Assembly: GCF_028826105.1 (NCBI RefSeq)
Contig: NZ_JAQGPL010000001.1
Coordinates: 3,870,501 to 3,934,500, forward strand
DNA length: 64,000 nucleotides
DNA from: Paenibacillus humicola
GTDB lineage: Bacteria > Bacillota > Bacilli > Paenibacillales > Paenibacillaceae
Direction of reading: 5' to 3'
Below are positions 8,789 through 17,335 of this stretch, piece by piece; position 1 is the stretch's first letter, and each line of letters opens with the position of its first letter. Position numbers and translations under genes: made by a program. The notes beneath the pieces were generated by a model. The model saw only the letters and a list, made by a program, of their open reading frames with translations, was not told where the DNA came from and ran no database searches.

Positions 8789-9751
8789 TTACCAAAGGCT
8801 GTTATTGGATAACCGCTTGGCGATCGAGTTCACCGACACGAGCAGAAACAGGTTGATGACCGAGTTGAAAAGGCCGACCGCCGTCGCAAAGCTGTAGTTG
8901 GCGTTTAGCAGCCCGATTTTGTACACGTACGTCGAAATGATCTCCGACGTCGTCGTGTTCAGCGGATTTTGCAGCAAATAAATTTTTTCGAAGCCGATGG
9001 CCATAATATTGCCGACGTTCAGAATGAGTATAATGGTCGCCGCCGGCAAAATGCCCGGAATATCGACGTTCCATATTTTCTGGAGCCGCGAAGCGCCGTC
9101 CACTTTAGCGGCTTCGTAGAGCGAAGGATCGACGCCAGCCAGCGCCGCCAAATAGATGACTGCGGAATAACCAGCGGTCTGCCAAACCTCGGACCAGACG
9201 TAGATCGAACGGAACATGCCCGAATTGCCCAGAAAGTTGATCGAATCGATGCCCAGCTTTCCCAGCAGCATGTTGACGATCCCCGTATTCGGAGCCAGAA
9301 ACAGCATAATGACCGACACCATCACGACGGTGGAAATAAAATAAGGCGCGTAAGTGACGAGCTGAACGGTCTTTTTGAACCGCTGACTGCGAACCTCGCC
9401 CAGCGCCAGCGCCAAAATGATCGGAATCGGGAAGCTGACCGCGAGCAAATAAATCGAAATGAACAGCGTGTTTTTGAGCAGCGTCAGAAATACCGGGTTA
9501 TGAAAAAACAAGTCGAAGTATTTCATTCCGGCCCACGGGCTTCCCCAGATGCCCTTGATAACATTGTAGTCTTTAAAGGCCAGCACCACGTTGAACATCG
9601 GGATGTACTTGAAAATGACAAAATAAAGAACGGGCGGAATGATCAGCAGGTAAAGCTGCCAATGCTTCCTTAAGCTTCGTCCCGCAGCGGATGAGGTGGC
9701 CGCCCTGCCTCCCTTTTTAACCTCCCGTTTTTCTGCTGTTAACGTTCCCAG
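8789..9751 (-). CDS. Carbohydrate ABC permease (LplB-like), probable CTG start
   Basis: The first ATG (9598) would start inside the first conserved helix. The frame stays open upstream to a stop at 9773-9775 and encodes a conserved-looking N-terminus (LRKHWQLYLLIIPPVLYFV then IFKYIPMFNVVLAFKDY). No ATG, GTG or TTG occurs in that extension. A strong AGGAGGGG lies about 9 bases before CTG at 9749-9751, so I place the start there (320 residues, normal for LplB). The EAA motif is SLYEAAKVDGASRL. It is the first gene of the importer operon. A missed indel near the 5' end is the alternative to a CTG start. Confidence 0.8.
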   Translation of the reverse strand: MGTLTAEKREVKKGGRAATSSAAGRSLRKHWQLYLLIIPPVLYFVIFKYIPMFNVVLAFKDYNVIKGIWGSPWAGMKYFDLFFHNPVFLTLLKNTLFISIYLLAVSFPIPIILALALGEVRSQRFKKTVQLVTYAPYFISTVVMVSVIMLFLAPNTGIVNMLLGKLGIDSINFLGNSGMFRSIYVWSEVWQTAGYSAVIYLAALAGVDPSLYEAAKVDGASRLQKIWNVDIPGILPAATIILILNVGNIMAIGFEKIYLLQNPLNTTTSEIISTYVYKIGLLNANYSFATAVGLFNSVINLFLLVSVNSIAKRLSNNSLW

Positions 9752-10181
9752 ATGAATTCCCCTCCTACCAAGTTAACCCGAATCCGGTTCACCGAACGAA
9801 CCTGCTGTGAGCGCTTTCTCGAAGCCGCAGCTCTGATGCCGCCGGCCTCTGACGTATCCGTACTCTTTACCTGACCCGGCCTATTCGAATCCTGTCGAAA
9901 ACGCCCCACGACAATCCTGCATTCCGGCCTGAAGGCGCTTTAACAGGAACGATTTTAGGCGAAAATGCTTGCTTGCGATAGGTACATTTGCGTCTTTATG
10001 CGTACAAATCGCCCGATTTCGAAGGGGACATTTGTCGCTGGGACGGCCTTTTTCCCTTGCGGCCGCGCAGGCTTTGCCGCCGATTTCATCCGGCCGTACC
10101 ATTCTCCCTCCGCCATTGGGCAAGAAGGTATGCAACATAATCGATTTGATAACAGTCTATAAAGAAGGCGGTGAATGAATA
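9752..10181. other. Intergenic region between divergent genes
   Basis: About 430 bases between the importer operon (minus) and the small lipoprotein gene (plus). It must contain the importer promoter, but I could not pick a convincing -35/-10 pair. Short ORFs on both strands here look like chance reading frames without good ribosome sites. Confidence 0.5.
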
Positions 10182-10474
10182 ATGCCAAAAGCAATGTATC
10201 TCCTTGCGACCATTGCGTGCAGTATTCTCATGTTTAACGGATGCCAGGTTAAAGAACGGGCGGACACGGGAAGGCTGCCTGCCTCCCAAGGGGATTGGCC
10301 GGTTTATTCGATTCACGAGCTTACGAATGAATCCGATCTTATCGCTTATGTAGAAGCTCTGCAAATGCTCTTATCCCAGAAAAAGACGGGAAATTCCATT
10401 CCACCATCAAGGGAATGACCGGCGACTACAAGCTGCAGGATATCGAAGATCAATTAAAAACGTCAATTCGATAA
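10182..10474 (+). pseudogene. Small lipoprotein gene with a single-base frameshift
   Basis: The first frame (to 10418) begins with a signal peptide and lipobox-like LMFNGC (Cys21), then YSIHELTNESDLIAYVEALQ. After an A5 run at 10380-10384 the sensible coding moves to another frame, reading KDGKFHSTIKGMTGDYKLQ and ending at TAA 10472-10474. Adding one A to the run joins both parts into a protein of about 97 residues. AAGGCGGTG precedes the ATG. The function is unknown. It could be a decayed gene, a slippage-controlled gene or a sequencing error. Confidence 0.65.
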
Positions 10475-10525
10475 AAGAACCCATATAGACAACGCCATAC
10501 CAATTTTGTACTGCAGCGCAAATTA

Positions 10526-10563
10526 ACGAAAAACATCCCGGCCGCTGGAAGCAGCCGGGATGT
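10526..10563 (-). terminator. Intrinsic terminator of the AraC regulator gene
   Basis: ACATCCCGGC (10533-10542) pairs perfectly with GCCGGGATGT (10554-10563). The minus-strand transcript continues with TTTTTCGTTAATT. It abuts the stop codon of the gene starting at 12857. Confidence 0.85.
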
Positions 10564-10565
10564 GT

Positions 10566-12857
10566 TCAGTTTTCTAGATTCGCTTGCCGGTATGAGCTGG
10601 GCGGCACGCCCAGCACCCGCTTAAACGCTCGGCGGAACGAATGCGAGCTGTTGTAGCCGACCCGCGCCGCGATTTCGTCGACGGTAAAGTCGTTCCGGCG
10701 CAGCATTGCCGCCGCATGGTCGAGCCGGACTTTCTCCAGATAGTCCGATAGATTGATGCCGGTTACTTCCTTGAACAATGGGGAAATTGATTTCTCCGGG
10801 CGTTCCACCTGTTCGGCAATCCGGTACAGCGTCAGCTCGGGATCGGCGTACATTTCTTCGATAAAAAGCTTGATCTGCTCGACCATACGCGTATGCAGGT
10901 CGTTTTTACGGCTGGACACGATGGCGCAGAGCGATTCCATAACCGCATCGATTTCGCCGTGCACCGATTCGATGGTATCCGCGCGCTGAATATCGGCAAT
11001 GCGCTGCTTGATCTCCTCGAACTGATCGGATTCCGCGAAAGCCTTCTGGTCCAGCAGCTTCATGAAGGTTCCCTGCAGCTCGCCGGCGAGCTGGGTGCGC
11101 ATATCGATCGACAGCACCCGGTTGTTCATATTTTCGTCCATAATCGTCTGTACGATTCGTTTTGCCTCATTGATATCTCCGGCGCGAATCGTACTGATCA
11201 GGCGGAGCTCCATCTCCAGCGGATAATAATAGGTCGTGCTCTCCACGCGCGTGTCGCTGTAATGCAGCACGCCCTTCCGGTTCGTAAAGACGGCAAATTC
11301 CAGCGTCTGCTTCGCCTGCTCGTAGGAACGGGCGGCTTCCGGCACCGCAAGGTACGATTCGCCGAGTGCAGCCGTCACCGAGATCCGGTACTCGGTGAAC
11401 ACGCTGGAAGCGAGCTGCTGCAGCACCCGTTCCGTCTCCGGATCGGACTTGCCCGCTTCAGCCGGCTCGTGCTCGAAAATAGCGACCAGCCGGTCGGAGC
11501 CCAGATCCGTCATATGAACCGAATCGTCCAAATCGGCCAGCGTTTGCTTGAGCAGCAGCCGCGCCGCGCTCAGCTCGTTCAAAATCTCGACGCTGTCCAT
11601 GCCCGAATACCCGTTAATTTGGACGATCGCCACGCTGCCGGTATCGCCCAGCCGCATGTTCGCCTGCGAGCCTGCGGCCTCAATTTCGTCCCGCGACTGA
11701 AATTCGCCTGCCAAAAGCCGCTTCAGGAAAGCGTCGCGGATGAGCGGAAGCTGCCTTGTCAATTCATTTTCCAGCAGCTTGTTCGTCGTCAGCAGGACGG
11801 AAATATTGCCCTGCAGAAAATCGTATTCGTTCCGCCCCGCTGCGCCGTCCTTGCCGAACTGTTCGCGCATGATGCCGAGCAGCCGGTTAATCGGAGCGCT
11901 GTTCCGGTACGAAAGCACAAGTCCGGCCAGCAGTCCGAAAAGCAGCGCCGCAACGGTTACCGACCAGGTGATCGATTTGATTTTGTTGGCATTCTCCATC
12001 AGCGCGTGTCTCGGAATGCCCGCCATATACACCCATCCGTTTCGCTCGGACTTGATGCTGATGACCAGATCATCGCCGTAAAACTGGCTGAGCGCGGCTT
12101 TGTCGAAGCGGGAGTCCGACTGCAAATGCTGGATCTCCTGCTCGCCGATGCCGACCGAACCGATCGTATGCCCGTTTTCGTCACTTACATGAACCCAGCC
12201 GCCGTATTTTTCCTGCAGGCCGGACAGGATGCCGGCGATCGTCTGCTCGTCGACGATGACCGCCACCATGGCGGGCGAGGCGCCGGTAAAGCTGTCGAGC
12301 GGAATCGACTGCAAATACGTAATGGCGGCGCTTTGGTTGCCCTTGTTCATATACGGCCGAAGCGGCATGATTTCGCTGCGGTGCGTCGTTTTCAGCACCT
12401 TCGTTTCCCAGTCCTTCTCGTCGAGCCCGATATAATTGGAGGACTGGTAATAATGCTCGGGCCGGTAGTAAGTCGATCCGGGCGTGACGATGACGTGGTA
12501 GTTGTTCAGATAAATATAAAAGTTTTGCAGAAAATCGTTCGTCTGGCTGAACGCCGTCACTTCCTGCATCAGGTTCCACATGCCGTAAACGTTCGGCAGA
12601 CTGCCGCTTCGGTTTTTCATCAGCATGTTCAGCTCCGGATTGAGCGCCATCTGCCTGGTGAAGCCCTCCACCTCGGCCATTCTCCGTTCCAGAATCCCCT
12701 GGCTCATTCGCAGCTGGGAAACGCTGTTCTCAATCGAGACGGATTGGGTAACCGAAATCGACGTGCGGTAGGACATATAGCCGGCCAAGCTCGGAATAAT
12801 CAGGATGATAAGATAAGAAACCAGAAATCTGCGAAACAGTCTGGAATGCTTGGGCAC
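10566..12857 (-). CDS. Membrane-anchored AraC-family regulator (YesS-like)
   Basis: 763 residues. An N-terminal membrane helix (about 11-30) and a second near 295-318 flank an extracytoplasmic dCache-like sensor region. A cytoplasmic linker follows, and the C-terminal AraC/XylS DNA-binding domain reads ADPELTLYRIAEQVERPEKS and VDEIAARVGYNSSHSFRRAFKRVLG. Such proteins sense an extracellular sugar and directly activate neighbouring import and hydrolase genes. It follows the GH95 gene by 32 bases in the same direction, so it likely controls that gene and the MFS gene. No histidine kinase domain is present. Confidence 0.9.
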   Translation of the reverse strand: MPKHSRLFRRFLVSYLIILIIPSLAGYMSYRTSISVTQSVSIENSVSQLRMSQGILERRMAEVEGFTRQMALNPELNMLMKNRSGSLPNVYGMWNLMQEVTAFSQTNDFLQNFYIYLNNYHVIVTPGSTYYRPEHYYQSSNYIGLDEKDWETKVLKTTHRSEIMPLRPYMNKGNQSAAITYLQSIPLDSFTGASPAMVAVIVDEQTIAGILSGLQEKYGGWVHVSDENGHTIGSVGIGEQEIQHLQSDSRFDKAALSQFYGDDLVISIKSERNGWVYMAGIPRHALMENANKIKSITWSVTVAALLFGLLAGLVLSYRNSAPINRLLGIMREQFGKDGAAGRNEYDFLQGNISVLLTTNKLLENELTRQLPLIRDAFLKRLLAGEFQSRDEIEAAGSQANMRLGDTGSVAIVQINGYSGMDSVEILNELSAARLLLKQTLADLDDSVHMTDLGSDRLVAIFEHEPAEAGKSDPETERVLQQLASSVFTEYRISVTAALGESYLAVPEAARSYEQAKQTLEFAVFTNRKGVLHYSDTRVESTTYYYPLEMELRLISTIRAGDINEAKRIVQTIMDENMNNRVLSIDMRTQLAGELQGTFMKLLDQKAFAESDQFEEIKQRIADIQRADTIESVHGEIDAVMESLCAIVSSRKNDLHTRMVEQIKLFIEEMYADPELTLYRIAEQVERPEKSISPLFKEVTGINLSDYLEKVRLDHAAAMLRRNDFTVDEIAARVGYNSSHSFRRAFKRVLGVPPSSYRQANLEN

Positions 12858-12889
12858 GGTCTATGCTCTCCTTCCGGATCGATTAAAAA

Positions 12890-15208
12890 TCAGCGGCTGC
12901 TTTCCCCAAGCGGATTCAGGCCTCCGTCGAACAGATATTCGGCGCCCGGCACAAGCGTCAGCGAAGCGGAAAGCTCCCCGTAGCGGATCGTCGCCGTCCC
13001 GGCCGAATGCGCTTTGACCGACGCCCGGGTCAGCCTGCCGTTCTCCCAGACGAGGCCGATCTCCGCGCTGCCTTTCGCTCTCAGCCCCGATACGCGGCCG
13101 GTATGCCACTGCTTTGGCAGAGCCGGCAGCAGACGAATCGCATCCGCATGGCTTTGCAGCAGCATTTCCCCGATTGCCGCAGCGCCGCCGAAGTTGCCGT
13201 CAATGACGAAAATATTCGCTTCCGCCCCCGCGATGCCGGCCTTGGAGAAGGTCAGCAGATTGTCGAAAACGAGCTGTCCGAGCAAATAAGCGAGCTGATC
13301 GTGCGCCCGGCCGCCGTCGTGCAGCCGGGCAAAGCCGGCGGCAAACAAGGAGAGCGTGAATTCCACGTCCTCCAGGCTGTCGCCCCGCATGCGCGATTCC
13401 AGCGTTGTCTTCGCCGCCTCGCTTAAGGCAGGCGTGCGCTCGGGCGTGATCTGATTGCCCGGATACAGGCTGAACAGGTGCGACAAATGCCGGTGGTCCG
13501 GTTCGGCTTCGGCGTAATCCTCCAGCCATTCCTGCAGCTGCCCGCTTGCGCCGATTTGCAACGGAGGCAGAAGCGCTATCGTCCGCTTCAGCCGCTCCTG
13601 CAGGCCGCGGTCCGTATCCAGCAGCCCGGCCGCCTTCAGGCAAAATTCGAACAGGTCTCGCACGAGCACCTGGTCCATCGTCGGCCCCATGGACAGATGA
13701 TGCGATCCTTCCCCCGGTTCGCCGGGATAAAAGCTGTTTTCCGGGGAATTGGAAGGACCGGTGACGAGCCATCCGTATTTCGGATGAACGGTCATGTAGT
13801 CCAGGAAGAAGGCCGCCGCTTCCTTCAGCACGGGATACGCCAGCTCCGCCAGAAATTCGCGGTCCAGCCCGAACTCGTAATGCTCGCGCAGATGGGTAGC
13901 CAGCCACAGCCCTCCTGTTACGTTAAGTCCCCAAGAATAATACCAGCCCGGCTGCGAGAATCCCCAGGCGTTCGTGAAGACGTGCGCCGCCCAGCCTTCG
14001 CAGCCGTATAAGCCTTGGGCGGTCTCGCGGCCCGCTTCGGCGAGACGTCCGATAAAGCGCATGAGCGGCAGATGGCATTCGCCAAGGCCGGCCGCCTCCT
14101 GCAAGTAATAATTCATCTCCGTATTCACGTCGAGATGATAGTCGCAGCTCCAGGCCATGCGGCTCGCCTCGCCGTCGTTCCATATGCCCTGCAAATGCAT
14201 AGGGAGCGGGGAATCGGCCCGCGATCCGGCGATGGACAAATAGCGGCCGTACTGATAGAACAGCGCATACAGCTGCGGATCGTCCTTGAGACCGCTTCCA
14301 ATCGCGCGGATTCGCTCATCGGTCGGCAGCTGCTCGCGATCCGAAAACCCGAGCTGCAGATCGATCCGTTCGAACAGGCTGCGATGATCGGCGATATGAT
14401 CCGCGCGCAGGCGCTCGTATCCTTTGGCAAGCGCGTCCTTGATTTGTCTCGCCGGCGCTTCCGCCCACTCGCCGCCCGTTTGGCCGTAATCGGTAGCGGC
14501 CGCGAAATAGACGAACGCTTCAAGCGCGCCGTTGACGACGATCGTGCCGGCTTCGGCGGCGACCGAACCGCCGCTGGCCGCGACCTTGATCAGTCCCTGC
14601 GCGCGCACTCCGCATGTGCCGTCGCTGTGGACGTTTTCCGTCGCCCGGCTGCGAAACGCGATCGAATCGCCCGCCTCCTCATGCGACTCGAACGTGTCCG
14701 TTCGCCCGGCAAGCGACAGCCGAAAGGAAATCCTTCCTTCCTCTCCGCTCCAAATCCGCATGGCCAGGACGCCGTCCGGATGCGAGGCAAACGTTTCTCT
14801 GACATGCGGCTTGCCGTCCAGCCGGCAGGTTGTGCGTACGATCGCATCATTCAAGTCCAGCACGCGCTCGTATCCTTCCCCTTCGGCAGGAAAATCAATC
14901 CGGATATCGCAGAGCGCCAAATTTGTGCCGAAATTGCCCTTCTCCGGCTGAAGCGCTTTCTGCGCCAGCTCTTCCCCCCGCTTGAAATCCCCGTCAAAGA
15001 ACGCCTGCCGCATCCGCTGCAGATCGGCCTTCGCATGTTTATTCCGGAGAACCGGTTCCGGTTTGCCCGACCAGTAAGTCGTTTCCGTTAAATGCAGGGT
15101 CTCGCTCCCGGCTCCGCCGATGACGACGGCGCCGAGCCTCCCGTTGCCGATCGGCAGTCCCTTCCGCCAATCCGCCGCAGGGTGCAAATACCGGAGCTTC
15201 GATTCGTT
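12890..15208 (-). CDS. GH95-family alpha-L-fucosidase-like glycoside hydrolase
   Basis: 772 residues from ATG 15208 (GGAAGGTG ribosome site just upstream; a longer frame to 15250 lacks one). Family marks are WRKGLPIGNGRLGAVVIGG near the N-terminus, HLDVNTEMNYY, GPSNSPENSFY with the expected acid glutamate, HRHLSHLFSLYPGNQ and VIDGNFGG with the expected base-activating aspartate. There is no signal peptide, so it acts on imported sugar. GH95 enzymes are inverting alpha-1,2-L-fucosidases, with some alpha-L-galactosidases. The first asparagine of the usual N-x-N pair reads Asp here. The MFS transporter gene lies immediately upstream. Confidence 0.88.
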   Translation of the reverse strand, partial: NESKLRYLHPAADWRKGLPIGNGRLGAVVIGGAGSETLHLTETTYWSGKPEPVLRNKHAKADLQRMRQAFFDGDFKRGEELAQKALQPEKGNFGTNLALCDIRIDFPAEGEGYERVLDLNDAIVRTTCRLDGKPHVRETFASHPDGVLAMRIWSGEEGRISFRLSLAGRTDTFESHEEAGDSIAFRSRATENVHSDGTCGVRAQGLIKVAASGGSVAAEAGTIVVNGALEAFVYFAAATDYGQTGGEWAEAPARQIKDALAKGYERLRADHIADHRSLFERIDLQLGFSDREQLPTDERIRAIGSGLKDDPQLYALFYQYGRYLSIAGSRADSPLPMHLQGIWNDGEASRMAWSCDYHLDVNTEMNYYLQEAAGLGECHLPLMRFIGRLAEAGRETAQGLYGCEGWAAHVFTNAWGFSQPGWYYSWGLNVTGGLWLATHLREHYEFGLDREFLAELAYPVLKEAAAFFLDYMTVHPKYGWLVTGPSNSPENSFYPGEPGEGSHHLSMGPTMDQVLVRDLFEFCLKAAGLLDTDRGLQERLKRTIALLPPLQIGASGQLQEWLEDYAEAEPDHRHLSHLFSLYPGNQITPERTPALSEAAKTTLESRMRGDSLEDVEFTLSLFAAGFARLHDGGRAHDQLAYLLGQLVFDNLLTFSKAGIAGAEANIFVIDGNFGGAAAIGEMLLQSHADAIRLLPALPKQWHTGRVSGLRAKGSAEIGLVWENGRLTRASVKAHSAGTATIRYGELSASLTLVPGAEYLFDGGLNPLGESSR

Positions 15209-15298
15209 CATGGTACACCTTCCCTTATTATACTCAAAAAGAATCGACAATCGTAGTTATATCACAAAACGGCCGAGCCCGTACAGACGCATGAGAAC

Positions 15299-15328
15299 CC
15301 CCCTGAAAGCCGGGCAGCCCGCAGGGGG
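15299..15328. other. Hairpin between MFS and GH95 genes
   Basis: CCCCCTG (15299-15305) pairs with CAGGGGG (15322-15328), with an inner CGGG/CCCG stem. Six T follow on the plus strand only, where no gene needs terminating. For the minus-strand MFS to GH95 transcript it is an intercistronic stem-loop. Confidence 0.4.
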
Positions 15329-15354
15329 AGCGACGTTTTTTGATCCGGTATTCG

Positions 15355-16518
15355 CTACAGCCCGATGCCGCTCCCTTCCTCCCGGGCTCTCCGTCTCCTT
15401 GAAAGACCGAATCCCGCATAAAGCGCGAGGGAAACGAGGCTGAGCGTGCCGAGCACGGCATACAGGAACGGCGCGCCTTCCCGGTCGATTACCGCCCCTC
15501 CGGCCGTATTGCCGATAATCCCGCCCAGCCCGTATGTTCCGGCCGCAAACACCGATTGATAGGTCGCCTTCGTCCGCTCGCCGGAGAAGGCCTCGACCGT
15601 TTCGACCGTCATGCTGGCGAAAAACGCGAACGCGATCCCGTCCAGCGTTTGCAGGGCAAGCGCCAGATGGATGCCGGGAACGGCGTACATGAGGAAACAT
15701 TTGGCGACGTAACAGAGCGCGGCGATGCCCAAAACGGCGTACCTTCCGATCCGCGCCGCGATTTTCGCCGCCGCCCAAAACATCGGGACCTCGGTCAGCG
15801 CCGCTATGGCGTAGGCCGTGCCGATCAAGCTTTTATCAAAGCCCATTTCCTTATAATAGATCGGCAGGAACGACGCGTTGACCGCCAGCGCGATCGTCAG
15901 CAGCAGGCTGATGAACGTAAAAAGCAGAAACGCCCGGTTGCGCACCACGTCCTTCGCCTGGTTGAACAGCGTAACCCGGTGCCGGACGCCTGCCGGCTGC
16001 CGGAACGACAGCAGGGAAGCGACGGCGATCAGGCTGATTGCGAGATAGGTCGGAAAGCTCCATTCGTAACCCGTTCGCACATACAGGAAGCCGGTGACGA
16101 GCGTGCCCACCGCATAGCTGAACGCCCCCCACAGCCGCACGCTGCCGAACGCAAAGCCTTCACGGGCAGCCGTTTCGACGGCGATCGTATCGGCCAGCGG
16201 ATTGGCGGCCGACTGGAACCAGGCGAACACGACCGAAACCGCCAGGACGACGGCATAGCTGTCGAATGCGATAAACCCGAGCGCCGTCACCGGCGCCAGC
16301 ACGGCGGCAAGCATGAGCAGCCGGCGGGGGTGGCGCAGCCGGTCGTTTAACAGCCCCATCGCCGGCTGCGCCGCAATGCCGACCAGCGACCATAAGGAAA
16401 GGACGACGCCGATGGAGGTGCCGTCCCAGCCCTTGCCGCTGAAATACAAGCTGACATAAGGGGCGTAGGCCGCCTGCGCCAAAAAGAACAGAAAATAAAA
16501 GATGGCCATTCGTTTCAT
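15355..16518 (-). CDS. MFS transporter (MFS_1-like, nucleoside/sugar symporter type)
   Basis: 387 residues with about 12 predicted helices. The N-terminus MKRMAIFYFLFFLAQAAYAP and the early YFSGKGWDGTSIG loop match the short MFS group related to phenylpropionate and nucleoside transporters. The cytoplasmic loop after helix 2 reads LLNDRLRHPRR, a variant of the usual MFS loop-2 motif. It starts about 150 bases upstream of the GH95 gene and runs the same way, so it may carry the GH95 substrate or product. The direction of transport is not deducible. Confidence 0.85.
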   Translation of the reverse strand: MKRMAIFYFLFFLAQAAYAPYVSLYFSGKGWDGTSIGVVLSLWSLVGIAAQPAMGLLNDRLRHPRRLLMLAAVLAPVTALGFIAFDSYAVVLAVSVVFAWFQSAANPLADTIAVETAAREGFAFGSVRLWGAFSYAVGTLVTGFLYVRTGYEWSFPTYLAISLIAVASLLSFRQPAGVRHRVTLFNQAKDVVRNRAFLLFTFISLLLTIALAVNASFLPIYYKEMGFDKSLIGTAYAIAALTEVPMFWAAAKIAARIGRYAVLGIAALCYVAKCFLMYAVPGIHLALALQTLDGIAFAFFASMTVETVEAFSGERTKATYQSVFAAGTYGLGGIIGNTAGGAVIDREGAPFLYAVLGTLSLVSLALYAGFGLSRRRRAREEGSGIGL

Positions 16519-17139
16519 CGTTCGTCGTCTCCCGCTGTCTATTATCGCAAGAAGAAACGGCTGACGCCGTCTTGCGGCGGCGGAACCAGTTTCTTCCCTT
16601 CAATCTATCGAGAAGTCATCCGAAAATACCACTGCCTATAGATTAAAGTAAGCCTGAGAGATGCGCCAGCACGATTTTTTGCGGCTTCGATGATGAGGCG
16701 GAAAATGGTGCGGAAGCGCGGGCTTTCGTTTTTCGCTTTCAGAACTTATTGGCCTCTAGCAGCCGGCGTCCGCTCCGGCGTTTTCGTTCGCAGAAGGCGC
16801 GCTTTTTCCGCAAACCGTATACTTTGGTGTACTTTTTTGACATTTTTCGACAAAATGAGAGCTGAATGAGTCGATTCTAATCAAAATGAGGGTCTTTCTA
16901 ATTGGCGCTTCACCACAAATTCAGTTAACCTGTCGATGTAACCTTTTTTTCTGCTCCTCTAAACGGCTGGAGAACCGTTTGGACGGAGCTTTTTTTTGTC
17001 CGTTTTATCGTCGGCTTGCCTGCCTTCGGTACCGGCCGGATCCGCCGCGCAGCCGCCATCACCCTTTTTCTGTAAATTCATAGACAAATGCTGTTGAATC
17101 GGCTCGAAAATTTGATTCTTCCGCCTCAGATGCCATTTA
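16519..17139. other. Non-coding region upstream of MFS and protease genes
   Basis: About 620 bases without a credible ORF. It holds the MFS promoter region (with AAGAAAC/GTTTCTT inverted arms around 16550-16600) and an orphan plus-strand terminator listed separately. Nothing else was recognised. Confidence 0.5.
16953..16997 (+). terminator. Orphan plus-strand intrinsic terminator
   Basis: GCTCC pairs with GGAGC and inside it AAACGG pairs with CCGTTT, followed directly by eight T (16990-16997). No plus-strand gene precedes it for over 15 kb apart from the lipoprotein fragment at 10182, so it may end a small RNA transcribed from within 16520-16950. Confidence 0.75.
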
Positions 17140-17168
17140 TTGTTACTTAAATCTACTTCTACTATAAT
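17140..17168 (+). promoter_or_regulatory. Sigma-A promoter for the protease gene
   Basis: TTGTTA (17140-17145), a 17-base spacer and TATAAT (17163-17168). The predicted transcript starts near 17175, leaving a leader of about 155 bases before the protease ATG. Confidence 0.75.
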
Positions 17169-17203
17169 CAATTTGTAAAAGCTTACGAGATTTAGGAGGT
17201 GAT

Positions 17204-17335
17204 GTGCGCCCGTTCTTCCCAATCCGAACCGATTCGACACGTCCGTTCCGAGTACTGTTGTTTTCCATTACCGCTGACATCATGAATAACCGCAAGCCGC
17301 TTCGATTTTCCGGTATCGAAAGGAGAGTTTCATGA
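17204..17335 (+). CDS. Possible leader ORF translationally coupled to the protease
   Basis: A near-perfect AGGAGGTGAT (17194-17203) is followed by GTG at 17204, opening a 43-codon frame (VRPFFPIRTDSTRPFR...) whose TGA stop at 17333-17335 overlaps the protease ATG at 17332 (ATGA). A second option is ATG at 17202, a 27-codon frame, but it sits only 2 bases from the ribosome site. The spacing to GTG is also short, so translation is uncertain. I do not recognise the peptide. Its value is the overlap, which would couple protease translation to the leader. Confidence 0.35.
   Translation: MRPFFPIRTDSTRPFRVLLFSITADIMNNRKPLRFSGIERRVS

Noticed and set aside
10893..12983. 696-codon open frame antisense to the AraC gene
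   Set aside because: Low-complexity composition and complete overlap with a well-supported gene.
16837..16865. Promoter from TTGACA at 16837
   Set aside because: No acceptable -10 lies 16-18 bases downstream.
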